In this document: in pieces, positions 6,599 to 14,618 of the stretch
Layout: each line of letters begins with the position of its first letter
Position numbering within the stretch: the stretch's first letter is position 1
IMG/VR virus record: IMGVR_UViG_3300042560_002240
Coordinates: 1 to 29,097 of that record
Strand: one strand, 5' to 3'
DNA: 29,097 nucleotides
Origin: a virus
The notes under the pieces: generated by a model
What the model saw: only the letters and a program-made list of their open reading frames with translations
What the model was told of the DNA's origin: nothing
Databases searched by the model: none
Made by a program: the position numbers and the translations under genes

Positions 6599-7354
6599 AT
6601 GATTGACTATTTAAATGATAAAATTAGTTCCGTATCTTTAATAGATAAAATGCAGGTTGACAGCCCTTTAAAGGTAGTTAACTCTGCCCGGATAAGTTAC
6701 AATAAAGTTAAGTCCAATTTTGACGAAAAAGATAGCAAATTAACTAAATTTCTCTGGGAACACGATCATACTAGCCCTTATAGACACTCGTATTTTACGT
6801 TTCACATTAAAGCCCCTTTATTCCTGTTCCGCCAACTAATGAAGTATCAGGTGGGTAGTGGGTTTAGGACCTACGAAGTAGAGGGTAGGGAGGTTTCATT
6901 AGAGGTATTCGATCACTTCTACGATCAAGATAAGGGTTGTAGTTGGAACGAGATTTCTGGTCGTTATGTACAGACCTCTGACGAGTTCTACATTCCTAAT
7001 ATGGCTAGGGCTAATCCTCCTCATGGTAATAAGCAGTCTTCGGAGCAAATACACCCCGATAGCAGACTGCACGATATTATGAGGGCAGAAATGAAAATTG
7101 CATCTGATTCTGCCAAGTCAACTTACGACTTTTTAGTTAGAATGGGCGTTGCGAAAGAAATCGCAAGGATGGTTTTGCCCCAAAATATTTATTCGGAATG
7201 TTACTGGACTGTCTCGCTCCAGTCTATAATTCACTTCCTGCACCAAAGATTAAAGCCGGACGCCCAACACGAAATTAAACTTTTGGCGGAAGGAATTTAC
7301 ACTTTAATGCATCCAACACTTAACACTTTAGGTATAACTAAGGAATCCCTATGA
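6599..7354 (+). CDS. thyX: Flavin-dependent thymidylate synthase ThyX
   Basis: 251 residues. ThyX makes dTMP from dUMP using FAD, NADPH and methylene-tetrahydrofolate. Visible family features are HTSPYRHSYFTFHI (57-70), FRQL (77-80), SWNEISGRY (115-123), GVAKEIARMVLP (183-194) and RLKPDAQHEI (217-226). The signature RHRx7S is altered: the RHR position reads KYQ (82-84), and about 28 residues are inserted between it and the NEISGRY half. Many phage ThyX proteins have KHQ there with no insertion, by my recollection, so Tyr83 and the insertion are the unusual parts. The stop overlaps the next start by four bases. With RNR, dUTPase and a deaminase elsewhere in the window it completes a dTTP supply route. 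Confidence 0.87.
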   Translation: MIDYLNDKISSVSLIDKMQVDSPLKVVNSARISYNKVKSNFDEKDSKLTKFLWEHDHTSPYRHSYFTFHIKAPLFLFRQLMKYQVGSGFRTYEVEGREVSLEVFDHFYDQDKGCSWNEISGRYVQTSDEFYIPNMARANPPHGNKQSSEQIHPDSRLHDIMRAEMKIASDSAKSTYDFLVRMGVAKEIARMVLPQNIYSECYWTVSLQSIIHFLHQRLKPDAQHEIKLLAEGIYTLMHPTLNTLGITKESL

Positions 7355-7731
7355 GTTCTAAAATTACTGTATATTTCCAACACCCCGAGGCGTGTGAACC
7401 CGAATTTAAAGCAATTTTCAGTGTTCGCCACCTCCGTAACTACAAGAAAAATGAAAACGGGGGTGTAGAAATAGATCAGTACGGTGGGTATACCGTCCTA
7501 TCTCAACACAAAGATTATGTTCTTATAGAGGACTTAATCTTTTATTACTCATGTAATGATCTAATCATTACTAAGTGCAATCCAAGAACTGATAAGTTTA
7601 GCCGTAATATTGGACTATCAGAAGCAATCAAGTGCTGGCTTTACAAAGCATTTGATGGTAAATATACTACAGAATGTAATATACGACCTGTAGGGGTAAA
7701 TGAGTTCGTACAACTTTATCTACCTGTATGA
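7351..7731 (+). CDS. Unknown protein between thyX and gp47
   Basis: 126 residues with four-base ATGA overlaps at both ends (thyX upstream, gp47-like gene downstream), so it is expressed as part of the same operon. The sequence is rich in beta-prone and aromatic residues (TVYFQHPEACEPEFKAIFSV, then DYVLIEDLIFYYS) and has four scattered Cys, no signal peptide and no membrane segment. I do not recognise a family. Its position suggests a helper in nucleotide metabolism or recombination; the sequence gives no direct support for either. Confidence 0.7.
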   Translation: MSSKITVYFQHPEACEPEFKAIFSVRHLRNYKKNENGGVEIDQYGGYTVLSQHKDYVLIEDLIFYYSCNDLIITKCNPRTDKFSRNIGLSEAIKCWLYKAFDGKYTTECNIRPVGVNEFVQLYLPV

Positions 7732-8786
7732 AGGCAGTAGTAATTGGTGACTGTCATTTCTACAATGCTTACCCAAGCTTCGATTATCTTCAACACCAAT
7801 TTGATACCATAAGAAAAATTATACATGGTGAACTACCTACGCACGTTATATTCCTCGGTGACATCTTTCATTTCAGGAAACCCGACCCTGAGTCGATCGT
7901 TAGATGTGTTGCTTTTTTTACTGAAATTGCCTCTACTCATTTTCGTAAGAGCATTATTTGTATTCGCGGTAACCATGATACTGCTGCTAAGTCTGATACT
8001 AATAACCTTTGCATTATTGACATCTTGGGAGGAAGTTATTCCGTTTGCGGAGCCGAAATCGTAAGCTCCTACAAGAAGATTCAATTTACCGATCAAATTG
8101 ATTTCCATCTGATAGCACATTTCGATTCAGAGCAAACTATCCGGCAGTATCTCGATAGTATACCCAAAGATAATAAAACCAAATTCGTTTTTGGACACTT
8201 TGGGTTCAAAGGATGCTTAAACCCTAACGGAGATGAAGACTCTCCGCTAGGACTAGAAGTATTTAAGTACCCTACTTTCCTAGGCCATATTCACAAGCCT
8301 CAGGATAACGGACATGTACATGTTGTAGGAACTCCATACTCAACCGCATTCTCAGAAGCTGACAACCAGCATAGATACGCTGTAATCCACGGTGATGGAC
8401 GTTATGAGTTTAAGAGTATAAACTCAGGTATTAGATATTGTCAATTCCCTTTAGCCTCTCTAGAGGCAAACAAGGATTTCATAAAAGATAAAAATTACAA
8501 GACAATATTGAGAGTTTATCTAAGCCAAATCTTAGATACTAATTCTGTGGATCTAAGAAAAAAGATAATGGCTGAGTATGGAGTTTCTTATGTCGATATT
8601 AAGTATTTCCCAATCATTGATGACGAGGTACAGAAAAGTTCTTATCGCCCTAAGAGCATGGTATTTGAACTTAGCGATGACCTCATTGTTAATTATCTCA
8701 ATGAGTGTAAAGCAGATATTCCAAAAGAAATTCTGCTAAAAGGACTTAATAAACTAAAGACAGAAGATGATTCTAAAAACTCTTAA
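7728..8786 (+). CDS. gp47/SbcD-like recombination exonuclease subunit
   Basis: 352 residues with a complete calcineurin-type metallophosphatase signature: GDCH (Asp8, His10), GDIFH (Asp45, His48), GNHD (Asn82, His83, Asp84), FGHFG (His157) and GHIH (His187, His189). It corresponds to T4 gp47, the Mre11/SbcD nuclease that pairs with gp46 to resect DNA ends for recombination-dependent replication and to degrade host DNA. The length is normal for gp47. All metal ligands are present, so it should be active. It overlaps the unknown upstream gene by four bases and the gp46-like partner by 20 bases, consistent with coupled synthesis of a complex. Confidence 0.92.
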   Translation: MKAVVIGDCHFYNAYPSFDYLQHQFDTIRKIIHGELPTHVIFLGDIFHFRKPDPESIVRCVAFFTEIASTHFRKSIICIRGNHDTAAKSDTNNLCIIDILGGSYSVCGAEIVSSYKKIQFTDQIDFHLIAHFDSEQTIRQYLDSIPKDNKTKFVFGHFGFKGCLNPNGDEDSPLGLEVFKYPTFLGHIHKPQDNGHVHVVGTPYSTAFSEADNQHRYAVIHGDGRYEFKSINSGIRYCQFPLASLEANKDFIKDKNYKTILRVYLSQILDTNSVDLRKKIMAEYGVSYVDIKYFPIIDDEVQKSSYRPKSMVFELSDDLIVNYLNECKADIPKEILLKGLNKLKTEDDSKNS

Positions 8787-10350
8787 AGCAAAAAATTTTT
8801 ACAGTTTCAGAACTGTTGAACTCGATCTATCTAAGTTCAAGAACATTGTTTATGTGAAAGGAATAAACAGAGATTCGGGCGGAAGCAACGGGTCCGGTAA
8901 AAGTTCAATCCTAGAGATGATAACTTTTGCCATCTTTGGCAAGACTATTAGAAAGTCCACAGAAGAAGCATTAGTTAATTGTGATTCAAAGAAAAATCTA
9001 GAAGTAGAGATCTGCGTCTACAAAGATGGAGTTGGGGAAGCCGTCATAACTAGAACTAAAAGACCAAATAGTCTTCAATTTTACTTAGACGGGGTAGACC
9101 TAACACAAGAAAACGCAAACAAGACGCAAGAGAAGATAGAGAAGGAACTTGGCCTTAGCTACAAGACTTTCGTAGCCTCAATAGTGTTCGGCCAGCATGT
9201 AGACCTTGAATTTCTATCTGCTACAGCAGACGATAAGCGCACTATAATCCGAAACTTCTTAAATCTAGACGAGATCTTTAATTGGAGAGATAAAATCAGA
9301 GATCTTAAGTCTCAGTACAGGACAGAAGCAGAAAAGTCTTCTACGGTCATTAGTGAGCTAGAGAAACAATCAGATAAGATTAAGTCTAAGTTTATCAAGG
9401 AAACTAAAGACATAAAACTAGAGCCTCTGGAAGAAGTTAAGAAAAGACAGAATTTAATCTTAAATCACAGAGAGCAGTTAATTTTTCTAAAGAATGAGAT
9501 AGAGTCTAAAGATATTTTAGTTAGATCTACTCAAGATAAGATAAATAAAGGCGTATATTGCATTCAAGATAAATGTAAGACTTGTAAAAAAACTTACACT
9601 AAGAAGCAAACAGAAGCCAATATTCGTGGGCTGACCCGCAAGCTTAACCCGGTATTAAAAGCAACAACTAAGCTACGCAATAAAATAAACACTTTAGAAG
9701 CTAACATTAAAAAGTTATCTTCTATGGTTAATTTAGAGCAATGGATTAAGCTTAAAGAACAACAAGATTTATTTCTTTCGCAGAAAAAATTAGAAGAGCA
9801 GTATAATGAAATCCTTCTTCGTAGGACTAATGAAGAAGAAGTTAAGAAATCTAATGAACTTAATTATGAAGTTATGCGGTTCTGGGAGAGGGCCTTCTCC
9901 GAACAGGGTATAATTAAATACTTCATAAGAAATATTCTTGATTATCTTAATTTTAAGACTAACGAATATCTTTCAATACTAACTAATAATCAGTTCTCTA
10001 TTTCATTCAATGAGGAATTGGAAGAAACCATCATAAACAACGGAAGGAAACTTTCCTTTATGTCGTTAAGTGGTGGCGAGAAACGAAAGATAAACTTAGC
10101 TGTTATGCTATCTCTCCAGTCATTATTAACCCATACGTCTAAAGAACAATCAAACATAATTTTCTTTGATGAAATTGCAGAAAATATGGATGAAGATGGC
10201 TGTCAGGGCATACATAATTTACTAAAAAGTCTAAAGGAAGAAGATAAGACGGTATTTTTAATTACACATAACTCACACCTGAAGAGCCTACTCGACGGGT
10301 GTCAGATTTTAACAATAGAAAAGAGAAATGGTGAATCGAGGATAATATGA
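8767..10350 (+). CDS. gp46/SbcC-like recombination ATPase subunit
   Basis: 527 residues in the SMC/Rad50 layout: Walker A GGSNGSGKSS (38-47), coiled-coil arm from about 180, zinc-hook CKTC with Cys270 and Cys273, returning coiled coil to about 365, ABC signature LSGGEKR (434-440) and Walker B IIFFDE (464-469). The arms are short, as in T4 gp46 (about 560 residues). With gp47 it forms the end-resecting complex that makes 3' single strands for UvsX. The start overlaps gp47 by 20 bases, and the stop overlaps the RNR start by four (ATGA). Cys265 lies just before the hook and may be incidental. Confidence 0.93.
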   Translation: MILKTLKAKNFYSFRTVELDLSKFKNIVYVKGINRDSGGSNGSGKSSILEMITFAIFGKTIRKSTEEALVNCDSKKNLEVEICVYKDGVGEAVITRTKRPNSLQFYLDGVDLTQENANKTQEKIEKELGLSYKTFVASIVFGQHVDLEFLSATADDKRTIIRNFLNLDEIFNWRDKIRDLKSQYRTEAEKSSTVISELEKQSDKIKSKFIKETKDIKLEPLEEVKKRQNLILNHREQLIFLKNEIESKDILVRSTQDKINKGVYCIQDKCKTCKKTYTKKQTEANIRGLTRKLNPVLKATTKLRNKINTLEANIKKLSSMVNLEQWIKLKEQQDLFLSQKKLEEQYNEILLRRTNEEEVKKSNELNYEVMRFWERAFSEQGIIKYFIRNILDYLNFKTNEYLSILTNNQFSISFNEELEETIINNGRKLSFMSLSGGEKRKINLAVMLSLQSLLTHTSKEQSNIIFFDEIAENMDEDGCQGIHNLLKSLKEEDKTVFLITHNSHLKSLLDGCQILTIEKRNGESRII

Positions 10351-12239
10351 TTAAGCAACTTAATGAACTAGGGCAGAAGATTTTTGAACATCGTTACGCT
10401 TACCCAGGCGAGACGAAATACTCAGACCGCTGCAAGGCAATGGCAAAGCATATCTCATCCGCCGAGCGGGACGATGAGAAGGAGTCATACGAGCGTAGAT
10501 TCTATGACGTTCTTGCAACAGGAGATTTTGTTCCTGGGGGAAGAATTATATTTGGCTCTGGCAGATCGCGTCAAAATATGTTAAACTGCTACGTTCTAGA
10601 GCCAGAGGATAGCGTAGACAGTATCGGCAAGGTAATTGCTGATATGTATAAGATTTCCTGCGCTGGCGGTGGAATCGGATTTAATTTTAGCAAGATCCGT
10701 CCACGCGGAGATGACATCCAGAACATTAAGAACTCCGCTCCCGGCGCAGTAAGCGTAATGCGGATGATTAATGAAATCGGAAATCACGTTAGAGCCGGAA
10801 AGAATCGGCGTACCGCTCTAATGGCCGAGCTTAATGTTACTCATCCAGATATCCTTGAGTTCCTTAAGGTAAAGCTAGACCTAGGCGAGTTAACCAACTT
10901 CAATATTTCTGTAGCCATTACAGATAGATTCATTCAAGCGTGCGAGAATGACGAGGATTGGTATTTTACGTTTAATAACCGTAAGTACTTCATGTATGAA
11001 ATGACTCGTACTTCCCCAGGCGGAAGCCAAGAGCAAGTATGGACTGTAGCTCTGGACGAGAAGGATGCCGTAGAGCGAGTTAAGCTACATCAGCTTAAGC
11101 ACTTTAACGATACCTTTGATAATGTTAAGGAAGTAAAGTACAAGGCTTTAGAGCTATGGAATAAGATTTGGGAAAACTCAGTTAAGTCTGGCGATCCCGG
11201 TATCTTTAATATTGATCTAGCCAATAGCTATACCAACGTATCATACTTTGAGCGTATGAATGCCACAAACCCATGTGGAGAGATTACACTTCCTGCGTAT
11301 GGTAACTGCTGCCTAGGTAACATCAATCTTGCCAACATGGTGGATGATAGCGGTGAGTTTGATTGGAAGAGACTTGCCCATACGGTAAGACTCGGTGTTC
11401 GTTTCCTCGATAATGTGCTTACGGTAAACCACTATCCAATCCCTGAGTGCAACGAGGTCGGTCAGCGTTCACGGAGAATCGGGCTTGGAGTGCTTGCACT
11501 GCATTACATGTTCATCAAGCTAGGAATTAAATATGGCTCAGAGAAGTCGCTAGAATTCCTAGATAGGCTTTATACTACGATCAGAGATGAGGCGTACAAG
11601 GCTTCAATTTATCTGGCGAGGGACAAGTCACCATTCCCTGCATTTAATGCCAAGCTGTATCTGCAAGAGTCGTTCGCTAGAACTCTCCCAGCCAGAATAA
11701 GAATGCTAATCAAGGAGCACGGCATCCGTAATGCTGTACTACTTACTGTCCCCCCAACAGGAACAATCTCAATGGTGCATGGAGTTTCTAGCGGTATCGA
11801 GCCAATCTTTGCTGCCATGTATATGAGAAGATTCCGTGTTGCTAATACTTGGGCTGAGGAAGTTGTACTTGACCCTCTGTTCAAGGAATATATTGAAAAA
11901 GGAAAGTCCCTAGATTTATTCGTCGGGGCCTATGATGTTACCCCCGAGGAGCACATCAAGGTTCAAGCTACTATCCAAAAGTATATTGATAACGCCATCA
12001 GCAAGACCATCAATCTCCCAAATGATGCACAGTGGGAGGATATTGCTGATGTAGCTCTTCAGTACGCTCCATATCTAAAGGGCCTCACAGTGTACCGTGC
12101 GGGATCAAAGGGCATGGAACCACTACAAGCTATTCCTCTCACTCAAGAGAATATTGAGAAGTACGCTAAACCACAAGCTGTAGCTGAGACTGCTTCTGCT
12201 GAGGTTTGCAGAATCGGAGATAACTCCTGCGGTAGCTGA
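10347..12239 (+). CDS. nrdJ: Class II (adenosylcobalamin) ribonucleotide reductase
   Basis: 630 residues. Reduces ribonucleotides to deoxyribonucleotides, with the radical generated by vitamin B12 coenzyme. Features: VPGGRIIFGSG (62-72), NCYVLEP with Cys81, SCAGGGIGFNFS (104-115), the active-site NPCGEI with Cys310 and Glu312, CCLGNINL at 321-328, PPTGTIS in the last third, and a C-terminal tail with two Cys (VCRIGDNSCGS) for re-reduction by a thioredoxin-like donor. No separate radical-generating subunit gene is present, as expected for class II. Residues about 222-263 look like a charged insertion between conserved blocks. Dependence on host cobalamin would be a consequence. Base composition is more GC-rich than the flanking gp46 gene. 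Confidence 0.9.
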   Translation: MIKQLNELGQKIFEHRYAYPGETKYSDRCKAMAKHISSAERDDEKESYERRFYDVLATGDFVPGGRIIFGSGRSRQNMLNCYVLEPEDSVDSIGKVIADMYKISCAGGGIGFNFSKIRPRGDDIQNIKNSAPGAVSVMRMINEIGNHVRAGKNRRTALMAELNVTHPDILEFLKVKLDLGELTNFNISVAITDRFIQACENDEDWYFTFNNRKYFMYEMTRTSPGGSQEQVWTVALDEKDAVERVKLHQLKHFNDTFDNVKEVKYKALELWNKIWENSVKSGDPGIFNIDLANSYTNVSYFERMNATNPCGEITLPAYGNCCLGNINLANMVDDSGEFDWKRLAHTVRLGVRFLDNVLTVNHYPIPECNEVGQRSRRIGLGVLALHYMFIKLGIKYGSEKSLEFLDRLYTTIRDEAYKASIYLARDKSPFPAFNAKLYLQESFARTLPARIRMLIKEHGIRNAVLLTVPPTGTISMVHGVSSGIEPIFAAMYMRRFRVANTWAEEVVLDPLFKEYIEKGKSLDLFVGAYDVTPEEHIKVQATIQKYIDNAISKTINLPNDAQWEDIADVALQYAPYLKGLTVYRAGSKGMEPLQAIPLTQENIEKYAKPQAVAETASAEVCRIGDNSCGS

Positions 12240-12240
12240 T

Positions 12241-12807
12241 ATGACAACCTACATCATTAAATGGGAAAAAGGGGAGAAGGTAGTCTACGAAGATGGTCGT
12301 AGACTATCCCCCAAAGAGATGCAAGCCCGTGATAAGCAGCTTGAAGCCCAAAACAAGAAATTAAACATGGTTTGCCCCGCATGTGGTAAGCACGCGACTA
12401 CTTCTAGTAAAAAGAATGGTGAGCCGAGAAAGAAGAAGTGCCCCGCCTGCGGCACAACTATGGAAAGATACTTGGATGGCGTCTTAATTAAAAAGGATTC
12501 TTCACAAGTTAGACGCAAGGTAGAACGGTACAATCATTATGGTATGGACAAGGATCAAGCTCATGCCTTCTATGAGACATCTATAGAGGGATCTAAGAGA
12601 CGTATCCAAGGCGTAGGTGGAGCATCCCACTACAAAGCCATGGTCCCAGATATGGACTACATGGTTAAGACTGGACAAGCAACCAAAATGTCAGATGAGG
12701 ATACAAGAAAAGCTAGGAAAGCAAGAAAGGAAGCAGTAGTTAAACAAGTTGAAAATTCAAAGAATTTTGACCCTAAGAGATCAAACGGATCACAATCAAT
12801 AAAATGA
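12241..12807 (+). CDS. Zinc-ribbon protein of unknown function
   Basis: 188 residues starting one base after the RNR stop. The N-terminal half has two CPACG knuckles (about 45-49 and 68-72) separated by a basic linker, a classic zinc ribbon. The rest is rich in Lys, Arg and Gln, with a helical basic stretch TRKARKARKEAVVKQV near the end, suggesting nucleic-acid contact. The gene overlaps the helicase gene by four bases (ATGA). In T4-like phages helicase loader, primase and transcription coactivator genes sit in comparable neighbourhoods, but I see no specific similarity to any of them. A helicase partner or transcription accessory is a guess from context. Confidence 0.7.
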   Translation: MTTYIIKWEKGEKVVYEDGRRLSPKEMQARDKQLEAQNKKLNMVCPACGKHATTSSKKNGEPRKKKCPACGTTMERYLDGVLIKKDSSQVRRKVERYNHYGMDKDQAHAFYETSIEGSKRRIQGVGGASHYKAMVPDMDYMVKTGQATKMSDEDTRKARKARKEAVVKQVENSKNFDPKRSNGSQSIK

Positions 12808-14114
12808 GTTACTCTTTTTCAGATAACATTCAACGGGGTATTCTTTACCTCGTTAAGCACGACAAGGATTTCTACTCTCAGATTGCCGGGCTAATAAAGC
12901 CCGAGTACTTTGAGTTTCCTTCATATTCATTTATCTTTGAGCGTGTAAGAGCTTACTATGATAAATACAAGGTAATTCCACCTGATGATATCCTTCTTGA
13001 GGATATTAGCAAAAATCTACCTAAGGGGCAGAGCCTAGGGGACTACGAGGACGATATCAGCCAGATCAATAGCTTAAACACTAATGTTCTGGACAATCGA
13101 GAGTTTGTTCTTGATCTAGTAGAGGACTTTGCTAGAAAGCAAGCACTAACTCAAGCCATCAAGGATAGCGTAGTCCTCCTTAAGGAGAACAAGATCCCAG
13201 AGATCGAAGAGATTGTCCGCAAGGCAATGCTTGTCTCTAGAGAGGTCAATGTAGGTCAATTGTATTTCGATGACGTTGACAATAGAATCACCCGTCTATT
13301 CGAAAACAAGCAGAAGAAGAAGTATCGAACTGTCTTCAATACTTTTAACGAGTTCCTAGATGGGGGCTTGAACTCCAAGGAGTTAGCAATGGTTATTGCT
13401 CCCCCTGGCGTAGGTAAGTCTCTATACTTAGTTAATCAGGGTGCAATAGCTCTTAAGGAAGGAAAGAAGGTCCTTTATATTTCACTGGAGATGGCGGAAG
13501 ACAAGATCGCGCAGCGATTCGACTCGATCCTTACCATGATCCCTAACGTGAAGCTTAAAGACAAGTCGGTATATCCTCTACTTAAGGAGAGACTAAATCA
13601 GGTACAGAAGAAGTTCGATCAAGCACAGCTAATCATTAAGGAGTTCCCTGTTGGGCAGCTAACTGTAAATCAGATTAGATCTCTGCTAGTCCAACTGAAA
13701 CTCCACCATGATTTTGTTCCTGATCTTCTTATTGTAGATTACCTAGAGCTTCTTCGGCCAAATCGCGCTATCGACGCTGAATATCAAGCGCAAGAGAGAA
13801 TCGCCCAAGAACTTCGTGGGCTAGCGATGGAACATAATTTCCTTGTATGGACGGCTACCCAGACAAATAGAATGGGTAAGAAGGTGGCTACCATTACGGA
13901 TGCAGAGCTAGGAGACAGCTACGGTAAGATTCGTCCTGCTGACTGGGCCATAAGCCTCAATCAGACGGATGAGGAGTATGAGAAGGGTAGAATGCGTGTT
14001 TATGTCGTAAAGGCACGGGATAGCAAGCAGCACTACCGTATCTCTGCTGGTGTAAATTACACCAATCTCATTATGGAAGAAGTGGCTGATTCGGAACTGG
14101 CTGCCGAAGAATAA
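12804..14114 (+). CDS. Replicative DNA helicase, gp41/DnaB-like
   Basis: 436 residues. The helical N-terminal domain (about 1-165) is followed by the RecA-like motor: Walker A APPGVGKS (199-206), LYISLEMAE (224-232), Walker B LLIVDYLEL around 308-316, and ATQTNRMGKK about 350. This is the DnaB-family pattern, and the size matches T4 gp41 (about 475). It should form a hexamer that unwinds the lagging-strand template at the fork, working with the family A polymerase and gp32. No dedicated primase is visible in the window. The coding sequence ends at TAA 14112-14114, immediately followed by the inverted-repeat region ahead of the uvsY-like gene. Confidence 0.9.
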   Translation: MSYSFSDNIQRGILYLVKHDKDFYSQIAGLIKPEYFEFPSYSFIFERVRAYYDKYKVIPPDDILLEDISKNLPKGQSLGDYEDDISQINSLNTNVLDNREFVLDLVEDFARKQALTQAIKDSVVLLKENKIPEIEEIVRKAMLVSREVNVGQLYFDDVDNRITRLFENKQKKKYRTVFNTFNEFLDGGLNSKELAMVIAPPGVGKSLYLVNQGAIALKEGKKVLYISLEMAEDKIAQRFDSILTMIPNVKLKDKSVYPLLKERLNQVQKKFDQAQLIIKEFPVGQLTVNQIRSLLVQLKLHHDFVPDLLIVDYLELLRPNRAIDAEYQAQERIAQELRGLAMEHNFLVWTATQTNRMGKKVATITDAELGDSYGKIRPADWAISLNQTDEEYEKGRMRVYVVKARDSKQHYRISAGVNYTNLIMEEVADSELAAEE

Positions 14115-14122
14115 ATAAATAT

Positions 14123-14145
14123 CTGACCGAATTTAAATCGGTCAG
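14123..14145 (+). repeat. Perfect 8-bp inverted repeat after helicase gene
   Basis: CTGACCGA (14123-14130), seven-base loop ATTTAAA, TCGGTCAG (14138-14145). No T-run follows, so it is not a standard terminator. Its right arm contains GGTCA, which can instead pair with TGACC at 14152-14156, giving two mutually exclusive hairpins in a read-through transcript. CTGACC at 14123 could also serve as a weak -35 (18-base spacer to TATAAT). Confidence 0.6.
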
Positions 14146-14156
14146 CTATAATGACC
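14140..14156 (+). promoter_or_regulatory. Promoter with -10 inside an inverted repeat, ahead of uvsY-like gene
   Basis: GGTCA (14140-14144), loop GCTATAA, TGACC (14152-14156). TATAAT is at 14147-14152 and ATG 14159 follows with six bases between, so a transcript begun at the usual distance would start at or next to the ATG. There is no ribosome binding site, which fits a leaderless message. The identical GCTATAA loop in an inverted repeat recurs at 27358-27378. Confidence 0.55.
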
Positions 14157-14158
14157 TT

Positions 14159-14602
14159 ATGTACTATCTGCCCAAAGACGAAGTTAAAGACTTAGATATA
14201 GATAAATACTTGGAAATCCATAGTAAGCTTTCCTCCATTGACAAGGATAATTTGGCGATGGAATTAGTTAAGCATACTACGGTATACTCATACTATCATG
14301 GTATGCTAATTTGGCAGAAGCGTAAGATTGATATTATTGCTGCCAATAACCAAGCACTTTATTCTCTACTTAAGAACTCTGAGCTTGAAGCTAATAAAAA
14401 CAAAGGGTCCAAGGCGACAGCTACATACCTAGAAGATTATGCTCAATCTAACGAAGAGTATATCAAAGCAAAAACTAACTTAATTTACCAAGAAGAAATT
14501 TACGGATATTTAAAAGCTATTTGCTCTATGTTGGAACATAAAAAGGATATGTTGGTCCAACTTAGTGCGAATTTAAGATCAGAAACAAAACTTTACAACT
14601 AA
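14159..14602 (+). CDS. UvsY-like recombination mediator
   Basis: 147 residues, all helical in appearance. The order of features fits T4 UvsY (137 residues): a central YSYYHGMLIWQKRKIDIIAA helix and a C-terminal block with YQEEIYGYLKAICSML then HKKDMLVQLSANLRSE, which parallels the YWGILLDFCSGALDAI and IKHIQDM end of UvsY. By family knowledge UvsY loads the UvsX recombinase on gp32-coated single strands. Context agrees: gp32 follows directly and uvsX begins later in the window. The identification rests on pattern and neighbourhood, without strong sequence identity. Start ATG 14159 lacks a ribosome binding site and sits six bases from a -10 box; the next in-frame Met would remove conserved sequence. 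Confidence 0.62.
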   Translation: MYYLPKDEVKDLDIDKYLEIHSKLSSIDKDNLAMELVKHTTVYSYYHGMLIWQKRKIDIIAANNQALYSLLKNSELEANKNKGSKATATYLEDYAQSNEEYIKAKTNLIYQEEIYGYLKAICSMLEHKKDMLVQLSANLRSETKLYN

Positions 14603-14618
14603 AAAAAGAGAGAAAAAA

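Noticed and set aside
7833-8120. Minus-strand frame inside the gp47-like gene
   Set aside because: Overlaps essential metallophosphatase motifs on the plus strand and has no start signals.
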